DNA from: an uncultured Collinsella sp.
GTDB lineage: Bacteria; Actinomycetota; Coriobacteriia; Coriobacteriales; Coriobacteriaceae
Assembly (NCBI GenBank): GCA_900551605.1
Contig: URWS01000084.1
Coordinates: 1-6,618, forward strand
DNA length: 6,618 nucleotides
Direction: 5' to 3'
The translations under genes were made by a program, and so were the position numbers. Positions 1 through 6,569 of this stretch are shown piece by piece (the first letter of the stretch is position 1; every line of letters starts with the position of its first letter). The notes beneath the pieces are model-generated. The model was not told the origin of the DNA. It ran no database searches and worked only from the letters and a program-made list of their open reading frames with translations.

Positions 1-34
1 GTCTCGTGGGCTCGGAGATGTGTATAAGAGACAG
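1..34 (+). other. Illumina Nextera read-2 adapter (not genomic)
   Basis: The contig opens with the Nextera read-2 transposase adapter. The 15 bases GTCTCGTGGGCTCGG are followed at 16-34 by the 19-base Tn5 mosaic end AGATGTGTATAAGAGACAG. This is untrimmed library sequence that the assembler joined to the genome. Translation through it gives the tell-tale peptide MYKRQ on this strand, so any protein starting at position 20 is false. Genomic sequence begins at 35. Confidence 0.98.
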
Positions 35-558
35 TTGGAGTCCTGTGCTGTGGCGATGAGCGTCTCCGAGTCGATGCGGTCGCCCAGCGTGCGGTTGAAC
101 GCGGCCATCCAGAGCTTAACGAGCATGGACAAGACGAGGGCGGCTAAGGAGAGCACCGAATATGCAGTGGGGGAAGGCTTGATGATCTTGGTGACCGACT
201 CAAGGATCAGGTTGATGCCGACGGCGCAAACCAGGACGGCGACAAACAGGCCGGCTAGGTACTCATAGCGGCCGTGGCCATAGGGGTGACCTTCGTCGGC
301 CGGGCGGCTGGCAAGTCGGAATCCGAGCAGGCTCACGATGTTGCTCGAGGCATCGGAGAGGTTGTTGAAAGCGTCGGCGATGAGGGAGACGGAGCCGGCG
401 AGCAGGCCCGCGATGCCCTTGGCCAGGCACAGGGTGATGTTGAGGCCAATGCAGACGAGGCTTGCGGAAAAGCCCGCGTTGGTGCGGCAAGATGCATCGA
501 CCGGCTCGCTCTCGCTGCCGGGAACAAGCGTATGTACCAGCCGATTTACAAATAGCAT
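35..558 (-). CDS. Cation diffusion facilitator transporter, probable Mn2+ exporter (3' end missing)
   Basis: This is the N-terminal 174 residues of an inner-membrane metal/proton antiporter of the CDF family; the gene runs off the left edge into adapter. Hydrophobic segments lie at about residues 31-57, 58-80, 101-121 and 133-155. The family signature is clear: GSVSLIADAFNNLSD (55-69) followed by HPYGHGRYEYLAG (91-103). The site A pair in TM2 reads N65-x-x-x-D69, and Asp173 starts the TM5 pair just before the break. In established families His/Asp here goes with zinc, and Asn/Asp with manganese exporters such as pneumococcal MntE and the Bacillus MneS type, so manganese is inferred. ATG 558 is chosen because GAGGA lies 8 bases upstream; ATG 579 is in frame but has no ribosome binding site. 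CDF proteins are usually about 300-400 residues, so roughly half is lost. The family is secure, the metal is not. It is divergent from the zinc-ribbon gene. Confidence 0.92.
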
Positions 559-729
559 AGCGGTCGTCCTCACAATCATGTTTAAGGGGATAGTGTAGCT
601 CGCGCGGGGGCGCCGTGCACCGATGCTCAGAAAATGCAGCAATAGTCTGCCGGTGCTAACGAGCGAGCCTTCTCGTCTGCCTGGGTGGTCCATTTTGGGC
701 CACATGGGTATGGGCATGTGCCTGCTTGC

Positions 730-748
730 TCGACATACTTAATGTCGA
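730..748. promoter_or_regulatory. Inverted repeat, candidate operator in the divergent intergenic region
   Basis: TCGACAT-ACTTA-ATGTCGA is a perfect 7-base inverted repeat with a 5-base spacer. It lies 12 bases upstream of the ribosome binding site of the zinc-ribbon gene, and its AT-rich centre could overlap a -10 element. Its size and symmetry fit a dimeric repressor site, but no regulator is known and no good -35 is visible. A weaker stem-loop (GTGGTCC/GGGCCAC, 5-base loop, one G-U pair) sits at 685-703. The rest of 559-729 shows no convincing promoter on either strand. Confidence 0.35.
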
Positions 749-760
749 CAGCCCCTGTGC

Positions 761-768
761 AAAGGAGG
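761..768 (+). promoter_or_regulatory. Strong ribosome binding site of the zinc-ribbon gene
   Basis: AAAGGAGG, a near-perfect anti-16S match, stands 8 bases before ATG 777. It fixes this start over the in-frame ATG at 726, which has no comparable signal and would add 17 residues with no family character. Confidence 0.9.
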
Positions 769-776
769 ACGTTTCC

Positions 777-2114
777 ATGGACGAGATGTTTGCCATTAAA
801 TGTCAAAACTGCGGCGGCCCTATGTACTCGCATCAGGCTAAGCGCAGCTTTGAGTGCGCCTATTGCGGCACGGTCGTTCCGTGGCAGGCTGATGCGGGGG
901 AGCCCAAGAGCGCCCTGGGCATTCGCCATACGCCGCTGACGGTGGTGGATGGACTGCTCAAGCTCACGCATGTGTCGCAACTCGAGCGCCCGGAGGACCC
1001 GGACTGGTATTTCTTCAATTCGCACTGGCGCAATCAGTCGGTCCTGGAACATCTGCTGTGGGAGGATCGCGGCACGGCGCAGGAGTTCCAAGAGGCCACG
1101 CATGTGAGCATTCCTTGCCCCTTCTGTGGTGCGTCCTTTGAGGGCGAGTCGACCCAGCGCGTGTTTGAGTGCCCGTCCTGCGGCAACAAGATCGGCATTG
1201 CCGACCTGCTCAAGCCCGGTACCTTCAGCAAGCGTCTGACCATGGGCGTGGGTGCAGAGTATGTGCCGGAGCAGGGCATTCCCTGCGAAATCTCGCCGCA
1301 GCAGGCACGTGCCAACGCACTGCAGCTGGTGCGCCAGTATGCGGAAGCCTTTGCCGGGCACGACGTGGAAGATGCGATCCAAAACGACATGATGCTCTTC
1401 TATTTCCCCATGGCGCTGGCGGACCTGCGCATGATGGCGTCCTTCCCGGGCAAGGGCCTGAGCAAGGAGACCCTGGTGTACTACGAGGTGCTCGACTGGG
1501 CGTATCCCAGGGCAAACTACCTGGACGTTCGCCTCCTGGGCATTTCGGAGCCGTGGGACTTTGCCAAGGTCGGTCCGTTCGATCCCGCCATGCAGGAAGG
1601 CGACTTTCGCGTCGTCTCCGTCGATGCATCTACCAAGGACCAGGTGGTCATTGATAAGCTGGCGCTCGACGTTGCGGGCAACGACGCCGAGGCTGTACTG
1701 GGGCTCAATAAAAAGAGCATCCGCACCTGGGCGCGCAAGGCCCGCAAGCACAAGGACGGCCTAGTTATGGTGCCGGTGTACTTTGTCGACCGTCCGGCAA
1801 CGGATAGCCGCGACGGCGAGCAGGTGCGCATCGCCGTAAACGGCCAGACGGGCCGCGCGGCCGCGGTGGTGTTTAGCGACAAGCGCGAGACGCATATTGT
1901 GGCGCCGCTCAGCCCGAGCCTGCATCTGTCCGGTGAGAGCACCGTGCACGCCACGCCCGTCGAGGTCAAATACGTTAAATCGCCCTTCCTGTACCAGATC
2001 GTGCGCCGTGGAGGCGGCGAGCAACCGCGCCAGGTTGCAGCGGTTGCCGAGGGTTCATACCGAGAAGAAAAGCCCAAACGCCGCGGTCTGCTGGGTGCGC
2101 TATTTGGGAAGTAG
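777..2114 (+). CDS. Double zinc-ribbon protein of unknown function (TFIIB-type zinc ribbon-containing)
   Basis: This 445-residue soluble protein has no signal peptide or membrane segment. Two four-cysteine zinc ribbons are visible: C9/C12 with C27/C30, and C114/C117 with C132/C135. Both second knuckles carry the same context (FECAYCG, FECPSCG), suggesting an internal duplication separated by about 80 residues. A helical stretch (about 175-240) follows, then a mixed alpha/beta region (about 245-305) in which I recognise no domain. Residues 330-365 contain VPVYFVD and then IAVNGQTGR. This resembles the C-terminal segment of bacterial YdjG-like zinc-ribbon proteins, often annotated as related to PriA-type helicases, but no helicase motifs are present. 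The tail is basic (KPKRRGLLGALFGK) and could touch membrane or nucleic acid. Zinc binding is a confident inference; the function is unknown. It is transcribed alone, divergent from the CDF gene and convergent with the broken nuclease gene. Confidence 0.9.
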   Translation: MDEMFAIKCQNCGGPMYSHQAKRSFECAYCGTVVPWQADAGEPKSALGIRHTPLTVVDGLLKLTHVSQLERPEDPDWYFFNSHWRNQSVLEHLLWEDRGTAQEFQEATHVSIPCPFCGASFEGESTQRVFECPSCGNKIGIADLLKPGTFSKRLTMGVGAEYVPEQGIPCEISPQQARANALQLVRQYAEAFAGHDVEDAIQNDMMLFYFPMALADLRMMASFPGKGLSKETLVYYEVLDWAYPRANYLDVRLLGISEPWDFAKVGPFDPAMQEGDFRVVSVDASTKDQVVIDKLALDVAGNDAEAVLGLNKKSIRTWARKARKHKDGLVMVPVYFVDRPATDSRDGEQVRIAVNGQTGRAAAVVFSDKRETHIVAPLSPSLHLSGESTVHATPVEVKYVKSPFLYQIVRRGGGEQPRQVAAVAEGSYREEKPKRRGLLGALFGK

Positions 2115-2210
2115 GGGAGTAGTGCCGGTTGTTGCCGTAAGGTGATGGCCGGGGGTGCGGGGCAGCTCTCAGGAGTGCGGGCTGCCGTCTGATTGTTTGA
2201 GGGTGCCAGA

Positions 2211-2251
2211 TGTAAATAAACAGTGGGGCGGCTGCAAAAGAGCCGCCCCAC
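2211..2251 (-). terminator. Rho-independent terminator, minus strand (hairpin A)
   Basis: A perfect 11-base-pair stem, GTGGGGCGGCT (2223-2233) with AGCCGCCCCAC (2241-2251), closes a 7-base loop. Read on the minus strand it is followed by TGTTTATTTACA, a U-rich tail. On the plus strand the downstream bases (CGGATAAAATC) have no U-run. It therefore fits termination of leftward transcripts from the nuclease side better than of the zinc-ribbon gene, although strong hairpins can act both ways. Confidence 0.65.
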
Positions 2252-2333
2252 CGGATAAAATCAAGGTGTGCCGCGGAACCCGCTCCTCAGTCGGTCAACT
2301 TTGGAAGCGCGGACAACGCAGGTGCTATCGTCT
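2252..2333. other. 82-base non-coding segment between two terminator hairpins
   Basis: This stretch between hairpins A and B has no plausible reading frame. It is probably transcribed from both sides if each hairpin stops only the incoming strand that carries its U-tail. A weak promoter-like pair (TTGGAA at 2301, extended -10 TGCTATCGT at 2323-2331) has a 19-base gap, and I do not rely on it. It has no tRNA T-loop or other RNA-family signature that I recognise. The preceding bases 2115-2210 and the following 2361-2383 also show nothing supportable. Confidence 0.4.
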
Positions 2334-2360
2334 AAAGGGCCGGCTGCAACCGGCCCTTTT
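2334..2360 (+). terminator. Rho-independent terminator, plus strand (hairpin B)
   Basis: A 10-base-pair stem, AAAGGGCCGG (2334-2343) with CCGGCCCTTT (2350-2359), closes a 6-base loop and runs on the plus strand into TTTTCTGT. It is the likely end of the zinc-ribbon transcript, giving a 3' untranslated region of roughly 250 bases. The A-tract on the left side gives a shorter U-run (TTTAGAC) on the minus strand, so weak bidirectional action is possible. Confidence 0.75.
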
Positions 2361-2383
2361 CTGTGACAGCCAATGGATCCACA

Positions 2384-2538
2384 TCAGACGAAGGCCGCGT
2401 CTTTGCCTGTCAGGTCACGCTCGCCAGCCACGGCTAGAATGTCGTTGCCGGCGTCCATGACCGGTATTGTTTCGTAGCGTGCGTCGCAACCGCGAGTGCG
2501 CCTGCGACGGCTGCGGTGGTTTCGGTCGCAACGTGCTG
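2384..2538 (-). pseudogene. Possible remnant of a gene 3' end, split between two frames
   Basis: Directly after the nuclease stop codon (2539) the same frame reads on for 34 codons with an Ala/Val/Thr-rich sequence (VATETTAAVAGALAVATHA) to a stop at 2434. Near 2480-2490 the coding look moves to another frame. That frame reads YETIPVMDAGNDILAVAG, then ERDLTGKDAAFV, with GC-rich third positions, and stops at 2384. Joined, they resemble the C-terminus of one protein broken by a frameshift. I recognise no family, and no start or ribosome binding site is present. It could be chance coding character in GC-rich DNA. Confidence 0.3.
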
Positions 2539-3587
2539 CTACCCTTGCGTTTCGCCATTGGTCGCTTCGTTGATGGCGCGGTACTCGGCGTTTAGTTCGC
2601 GCGCCAGCTCTTCCTTGCTTGGAAGATACGGCAGGTATTTGGCGGCAAACACTTGGTCGTTGTCTTCGGGCGGCGTGTACTCGACGATCGAATCGCTTTT
2701 GTCCGCGCAGAGCACGATGCCTATGGGCGGATTGTCGCCTTCGTTCATGAGCTCGCGCGTGTAGTAGTTCACATACATTTGCATCTGGCCCAGGTCCTGA
2801 TGCGTAAGGTCATCGGTCTTAAGGTCGATGAGCACGAAGCAGCGCATCAGATAGTTGTAAAAAACAAGGTCAATATAGAAATGGCGCCCATCAAAGGTGA
2901 TGCGCTTTTGGCGCGCCTCGAAAGCGAAGCCACGGCCAAGCTCCAGCAGGAACTTCTGAAGATGCGTGATGAGCGCCTGCCCTAGATCGCTCTCGCGAAA
3001 CGTAGCATGTCCGAGAAACCTAAAAACTCCAGTACATATGGGTCGCGGATGATATCCTCGGGGCGACGAGCCGGGGCGCTCTCTTGGATTTCCTGGGTGA
3101 CGGCCTCTTTGTCCTTGCTGGCAAGTAGGCGCTCGCGGAACATGGTGTTGATCTGGCGTTCGAGCTGACGCGTGCTCCAGCGAGAATCGGCGCATTCGTT
3201 CATGTACCAGGTGCGAGCTTCGGGGTCAGGAATGCGTATTAACCTGCGATAATGTGTCCAACTCAATTCGGGACGCAGTGAGTCCCGAATTGGAAATGCA
3301 AGATAGAACTGACGCATTTTACGCAGCTCTCTTGCTTCAAAACCTTTACCAAAATCCTTGGTAAGTCTGATTGCGAGGGTCTTGAGCAGCGCCTCTCCAT
3401 ACTTGGCGCGCCCCTCTCCGCCCTGCTCATCAACAATGCTCTTGCCGATCTCCCAATATGCCTCAACCATCGCAAAGTTAACGGCGGTATAGGCCTTGTC
3501 GCGAGCGGCGTTGAGAATCGAGGAGACCTGCTTGTAAAAACCTTCGGGTACGATTGCCGATTCTTCACGGTTTACCAGTTCGCCCAT
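2539..3587 (-). pseudogene. DUF1016 / YhcG-type PD-(D/E)XK nuclease gene, broken by a 1-base frameshift
   Basis: Two adjacent frames make one member of the DUF1016 family, whose intact members are about 350 residues. The first runs from ATG 3587 (GTG 3590 is the alternative) and holds the DUF1016 N-terminal helical domain, including AYWEIGKSIVDEQ and LSWTHYRRLI. It reaches DPYVLEFLGFSDMLRF, then goes out of frame and stops at 2982. The second continues RESDLGQALITHLQKFLLEL, then the nuclease core FYIDLVFYN...CFVLIDLK, THQDLGQMQMYVNYY and GIVLCADK, ending at 2539. One extra base in the A-run at 2998-3000 (T-run on the coding strand) would restore LRFRESDLG and a 349-residue protein with its catalytic Asp, Asp and Lys. 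Family members are PD-(D/E)XK nuclease-like, common in accessory and defence-linked DNA; in vivo roles are poorly settled. The lesion is either a real mutation or an assembly error. The ribosome binding site is weak (GGGG 8 bases before ATG; AAGAGG is too far). Confidence 0.88.
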
Positions 3588-3680
3588 CACTGTCGCCCCA
3601 CTTTCCTCTTGTGGAATGCATCTTTATCGCATTTAGTTTAAAGCCTCGCGCGGACACGAATTGCTGTGCTGTCTGGCACC

Positions 3681-3710
3681 TTCGCATGGGAGCCTTGCGG
3701 TGGTTAAAAT
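3681..3710 (+). promoter_or_regulatory. Sigma-70-type promoter of the small PH-like gene
   Basis: TTCGCA (3681-3686, 4/6 of consensus) and TAAAAT (3705-3710, 5/6) are 18 bases apart. Transcription would begin near 3717, giving a leader of about 40 bases. That places the alternative GTG start at 3711 outside the message and supports ATG 3756. The same 165-base gap must also carry the divergent nuclease promoter, for which I see only weak AT-rich candidates near 3618-3640. Confidence 0.55.
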
Positions 3711-3755
3711 GTGACCATAGAGGCATTTTTAGCGAACCCCGCGGGAGTGACGCGT

Positions 3756-4025
3756 ATGGACAACAACACCTTGCTGTTTCAGGACAAGGGTTCGGGCGGG
3801 TTTAAAGACGTCAGGATTTACCCCAACCGCATCGAGGTGCTCAAGAAGGGCACTTTCGGCGGCAAGCATATCGAGATTGTCTACCTTAAGGACATCGCGG
3901 GCGTTAACAGGATCAAGGGCCGCAATGTTTTTCTGCGCAACAGGCTGTTGACTGCCTGTGTCTTTAGCCTGAGCAGCCGCTCCCAGGCCCAGGAATTTGT
4001 GAACGTGCTGAACATGGTGATGTAG
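3756..4025 (+). CDS. Small PH-like (bacterial pleckstrin-homology-type) protein, function unknown
   Basis: This 89-residue protein has no signal peptide or membrane segment and is probably cytoplasmic. Alternating beta-strand patterns are visible: KDVRIYPNRIEVLKK (18-32), HIEIVYLKDIAGVNRIKG (39-56) and ACVFSLSSRSQAQEFVNVL (68-86), the last ending in an amphipathic helix. This layout, including the I-x-L/Y-x-D/I-x-x-V turn and the closing helix, resembles short bacterial PH-fold domains such as DUF4429-like proteins. It is a resemblance by eye only. ATG 3756 is preferred because GGGAG lies 8 bases upstream (3743-3747); GTG 3711 would add 15 residues but overlaps the predicted promoter. It has no operon partner. 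No role can be assigned beyond possible ligand or protein binding. Confidence 0.75.
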   Translation: MDNNTLLFQDKGSGGFKDVRIYPNRIEVLKKGTFGGKHIEIVYLKDIAGVNRIKGRNVFLRNRLLTACVFSLSSRSQAQEFVNVLNMVM

Positions 4026-4036
4026 CCGACGTCGGC
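4025..4036. repeat. 12-base perfect palindrome abutting a stop codon
   Basis: GCCGACGTCGGC begins on the last base of the PH-like gene's stop codon. No U-run follows (GTTCGGG), so it is not an intrinsic terminator. A second weak stem, GCCAGA (4043-4048) with TCTGGC (4063-4068), lies just beyond. These may simply structure the 3' end. No clear terminator for the PH-like gene is seen before the convergent gene. Confidence 0.4.
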
Positions 4037-4127
4037 GTTCGGGCCAGACTTACGCCCGCGCATCTGGCGGCACGGTGGCTGGTCGTTCAACCTGCGAGGC
4101 GTCCTTTATGCGCTACTCCTTCATGTC

Positions 4128-4161
4128 AAAAATAGGGGCGCAGAACGGTATCCTGCGCCCC
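4128..4161 (-). terminator. Rho-independent terminator of the phospholipase gene
   Basis: GGGGCGCAG (4135-4143) and CTGCGCCCC (4153-4161) form a perfect 9-base-pair stem with a 9-base loop. On the minus strand it is followed by TATTTTTGA, a good U-tract. It sits 34 bases past the stop codon of the phospholipase gene. The plus-strand side has no U-run. Confidence 0.85.
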
Positions 4162-4195
4162 CCGATTGAGTCGATGTGTCTGAAAGCCGGCTTGC

Positions 4196-6569
4196 CTATT
4201 CGCTGTCGTCCCCAGCGTTTTCGCGGTCACTGGCAAGCATTGCCGCGCCGGCGACCGTTGTCGCCACGGCGGCAGCGGCGAGCCCGGCGGCGATACCAGA
4301 GCCGTCGCCCGTGTCGGCGAGTTTTCCGGTCGAGCCCTTGCTCTTGTTGCCGCCGCCGTTCTTGTCGGCGCCGTCTGCGTTGGCGCCGGTACCGGTGCCG
4401 GTGCCGCCCGCGTTGCCCGAGGCTGCAACGGTAAAGCTTGCGGCTCCGTCGCTGGCGAGCGTGTAGTTCTGCGCCGCGTCGCCCAAGAGACCGTTCACGC
4501 GCACCCAGTACGTTCCTGCGGCAAATGTTTCGCCCTCGGCCATTGCCGTGCCCGGAGCGCCGTCCGCGTCGTGCACAAACTCGAGCTGGGCCGTGCAGGC
4601 ATCGGTTTCGAGCTTGCCCTCGAGTGATGCCGCAATCTTGGCGCGCACGTCTTCGCCGGCCTTAAGGCCTTCGAGTCCCTCAAAATGAGGCGTCAGCGCA
4701 CGTGGATCGATATCGATGGGCACAGGGCCCTGCAGCCCCGTAACAGTCTCGTTGCCCAGGGCGTCGACATCCACATATTCGATGACAAACGCATGTCCCG
4801 AGGCTGCTACGTTGAGTACGTTGCTGCTGTCGACAAGGCGGAAATGGCCCTCGCCAACGGTCTTGCCATCTTGGAGCGAGGCATCGCTCAGCGAGTCGCC
4901 GTACGTCATGCGCATGCGGGTCGGGAGATAGCACGAAACGGTTTGCTTGTGCTGCGCATCGTTGTAATTGCGCTGGTAGATGCTCCGGGCCAGTGCCGCA
5001 TCAACAAAGTCGGATGCGATGATGCCAATGTGCTTGCGGCAGTCCGCCTTTGTGCTCTCAACTCCGGTATTGTTTATATACGAGCTCTTGTACAGGTGCT
5101 CGTTGACCACTCGCGCTGCGGTAAAAGGGTTGTTTTGCGTGCAGCTCGTGTAGTTGATAAACCAGCAGCGCTCCGTTGCCTGCACCGTTGTCCCGTCCGC
5201 GGCAGTGATATCTACGGTGCTGCGCTCGAACTCGGACGCTGCCTTCAGGGCCATATCGACCCAGTCGATCTTACTGGATCCCGTGCAGTCGTAATGGTCC
5301 TGGGCATATACCTTGGTGCAATAGGGCTCTTTGGCACCCGCATTGCCCGCAGCCTCAAAGCCTCGCGCGTCTTGGACGAGGCACATGGACTTTCCGGAAT
5401 GCGCCTTGATTTTGTCGTCCCATTCAGTGAGGTCGAGGCCCCACGTGTGGCCGTCTACGCTGTCGCCGGCGAGTTTAAATCGACGCAGCAGGACGATCTT
5501 TCCGCGCACCTCGTTCAGTGTGGGGACATGGCTCGACGTATAGAACAGATCGGAGTTATTGCCCATAACATTGGCGAAAGCCGTCGTAACGCTTTCGTCG
5601 GTAGCCTCGTCGTTGCCTCGTGACACCAGCATGATGAGCGCTTCTGACGGGTGTTCGTTCAAAAATGTTTTGAAGTAACCGATGACATCGGAGAGTTGCA
5701 TAAAGCCCCCGTCTTTTTTGTGCAGGTAGCATATTCCATGGTCGATGCCGGGGTCGCCGTTCTTGTCGTTCTTTCCAAGTCGGATATCAAAATAGCGAAT
5801 GCCTTCGAGCAACTGCGTGGGGATGTAATCCTGCTGGCACTTTGCAAGCGAGGTTTGGGGCTCGGTGTCGTTGTCGACGCTGCAGGTGCCCGAATCGTGA
5901 GTTCCCGGGATGCTCAGTTCGTCGAGGTACTTGCTGCCATCGACGTGGCTCATCCAACATGGTCCGTCGACGTAGCTGCTATACGTGGTCCAGTCGATGC
6001 TGCTAACTGTGGCATTGGTCTTGTCCATGCTGTAGCCGACAAGCTCGAGCTCCCACGGAATGCTCTTACTCTTATGGCAGATCTTATTGTTGTCCTGGTC
6101 TTTGCCGTCCTTTTCTATGGCCAGGTACTTAATGTCTTTTTTCTCGGTTTCTTTCTCGACCGTGCGGTCTCGGATGATATAGGTACCGTTTGATTGACGC
6201 TCGAACGCAAAAGAGCGACTGGCCTTGCCGTCATGCTCGCCACTCCATACGTGGATGACCTTTCCATCTTTGTCCGAGTCGCCATCGACCGACCAAATGC
6301 TGTAGCCCGTCTTCTTGTGCTCTTCGAAATTGAGCAAGGTGCGGATAGCATACCAGTTTGTATCGTCATTCTTGGTCGTTACGTTCTCAAGGATGAGCTT
6401 GCTGGACGTGCCGTCATTAAACAGGTGGCAGACGTTGCCGATGACGTTGCCGTCTTCGTTGACGCTCGCGGTGCGAAAATAGCCCGCGGGGCGAAGACGA
6501 ATGACGAACTTGTCGAGGTTGGCCGCCGATGTGGGTGCGTCTTCTGCAAATGCCGCGCGCATGGGAAGG
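4196..6569 (-). CDS. Secreted, sortase-anchored PI-specific phospholipase C with lectin-like domain (5' end missing)
   Basis: The visible 790 residues (numbered from the first full genomic codon) begin with the end of a signal peptide, LPMRAAFA, cleaved before EDAPTS; the start lies off the contig. Residues about 20-180 look like a ricin-type beta-trefoil lectin domain (GYSIWSVDGDSDKDGKVIHVW, SNGTYIIRD). The PI-PLC X domain follows: LSIPGTHDSG (His224, Asp225), FDIR (Asp261, Arg263), DHGICYL (His277) and NEHPSEALIMLVSR. These match the two catalytic histidines and the arginine of the Bacillus enzyme, which cleaves phosphatidylinositol and releases GPI-anchored proteins. The barrel continues through FINYTSC (470-476) and GIIASDFVDAAL (515-526). 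Residues 570-715 are a beta-rich stalk, 716-748 a Gly/Asn linker, and 749-790 a sorting signal with LADTG. Fourteen cysteines are visible. Residues MCIRDS that appear before it are adapter. It should act on host or dietary lipid at the cell surface; the substrate is unproven. Confidence 0.92.
4199..4321 (-). other. Cell-wall sorting signal (LADTG, hydrophobic helix, acidic tail)
   Basis: This is the C-terminal part of the phospholipase. LADTG (codons 4307-4321) follows a Gly/Asn/Lys spacer. About 23 hydrophobic residues come next (GSGIAAGLAAAAVATTVAGA plus AMLA), and the tail is SDRENAGDDSE. The LAxTG form is common in high-GC Gram-positives and is a substrate for class E-like sortases. The tail has only one arginine against five acidic residues, whereas typical signals end in several Arg/Lys. 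Confidence 0.8.

Noticed and set aside
20..268. Plus-strand frame beginning MYKRQ
   Set aside because: Its start lies inside the Nextera mosaic end, and the CDF transporter occupies the other strand.
627..1751. Long minus-strand open frame (374 codons) opposite the zinc-ribbon gene
   Set aside because: It lies antisense to a gene with clear zinc-ribbon motifs and a strong ribosome binding site. Its residues show the His/Arg/Leu-rich bias of a GC-rich shadow frame.
2252..2333. tRNA or known small RNA between the two hairpins
   Set aside because: The minus strand has GGGTTCCGCGG, slightly like a T-arm, but there is no GTTCGANTC loop, acceptor pairing or anticodon arm.
2982..3010. Programmed ribosomal frameshift in the nuclease gene
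   Set aside because: The site is CGTTTCGCG on the coding strand. It has no slippery heptamer, nearby stimulatory hairpin or internal ribosome binding site, so a simple 1-base lesion or error explains it better.
2539..4025. Defence island or new multi-gene system around the nuclease and PH-like genes
   Set aside because: There are only two unlinked, divergently transcribed genes, one of them broken, with no partner genes, repeats or integrase in reach.
4685..6193. Plus-strand open frames (312 and 180 codons) across the phospholipase region
   Set aside because: They are antisense to recognisable PI-PLC and lectin-like domains and have no ribosome binding site or family features.
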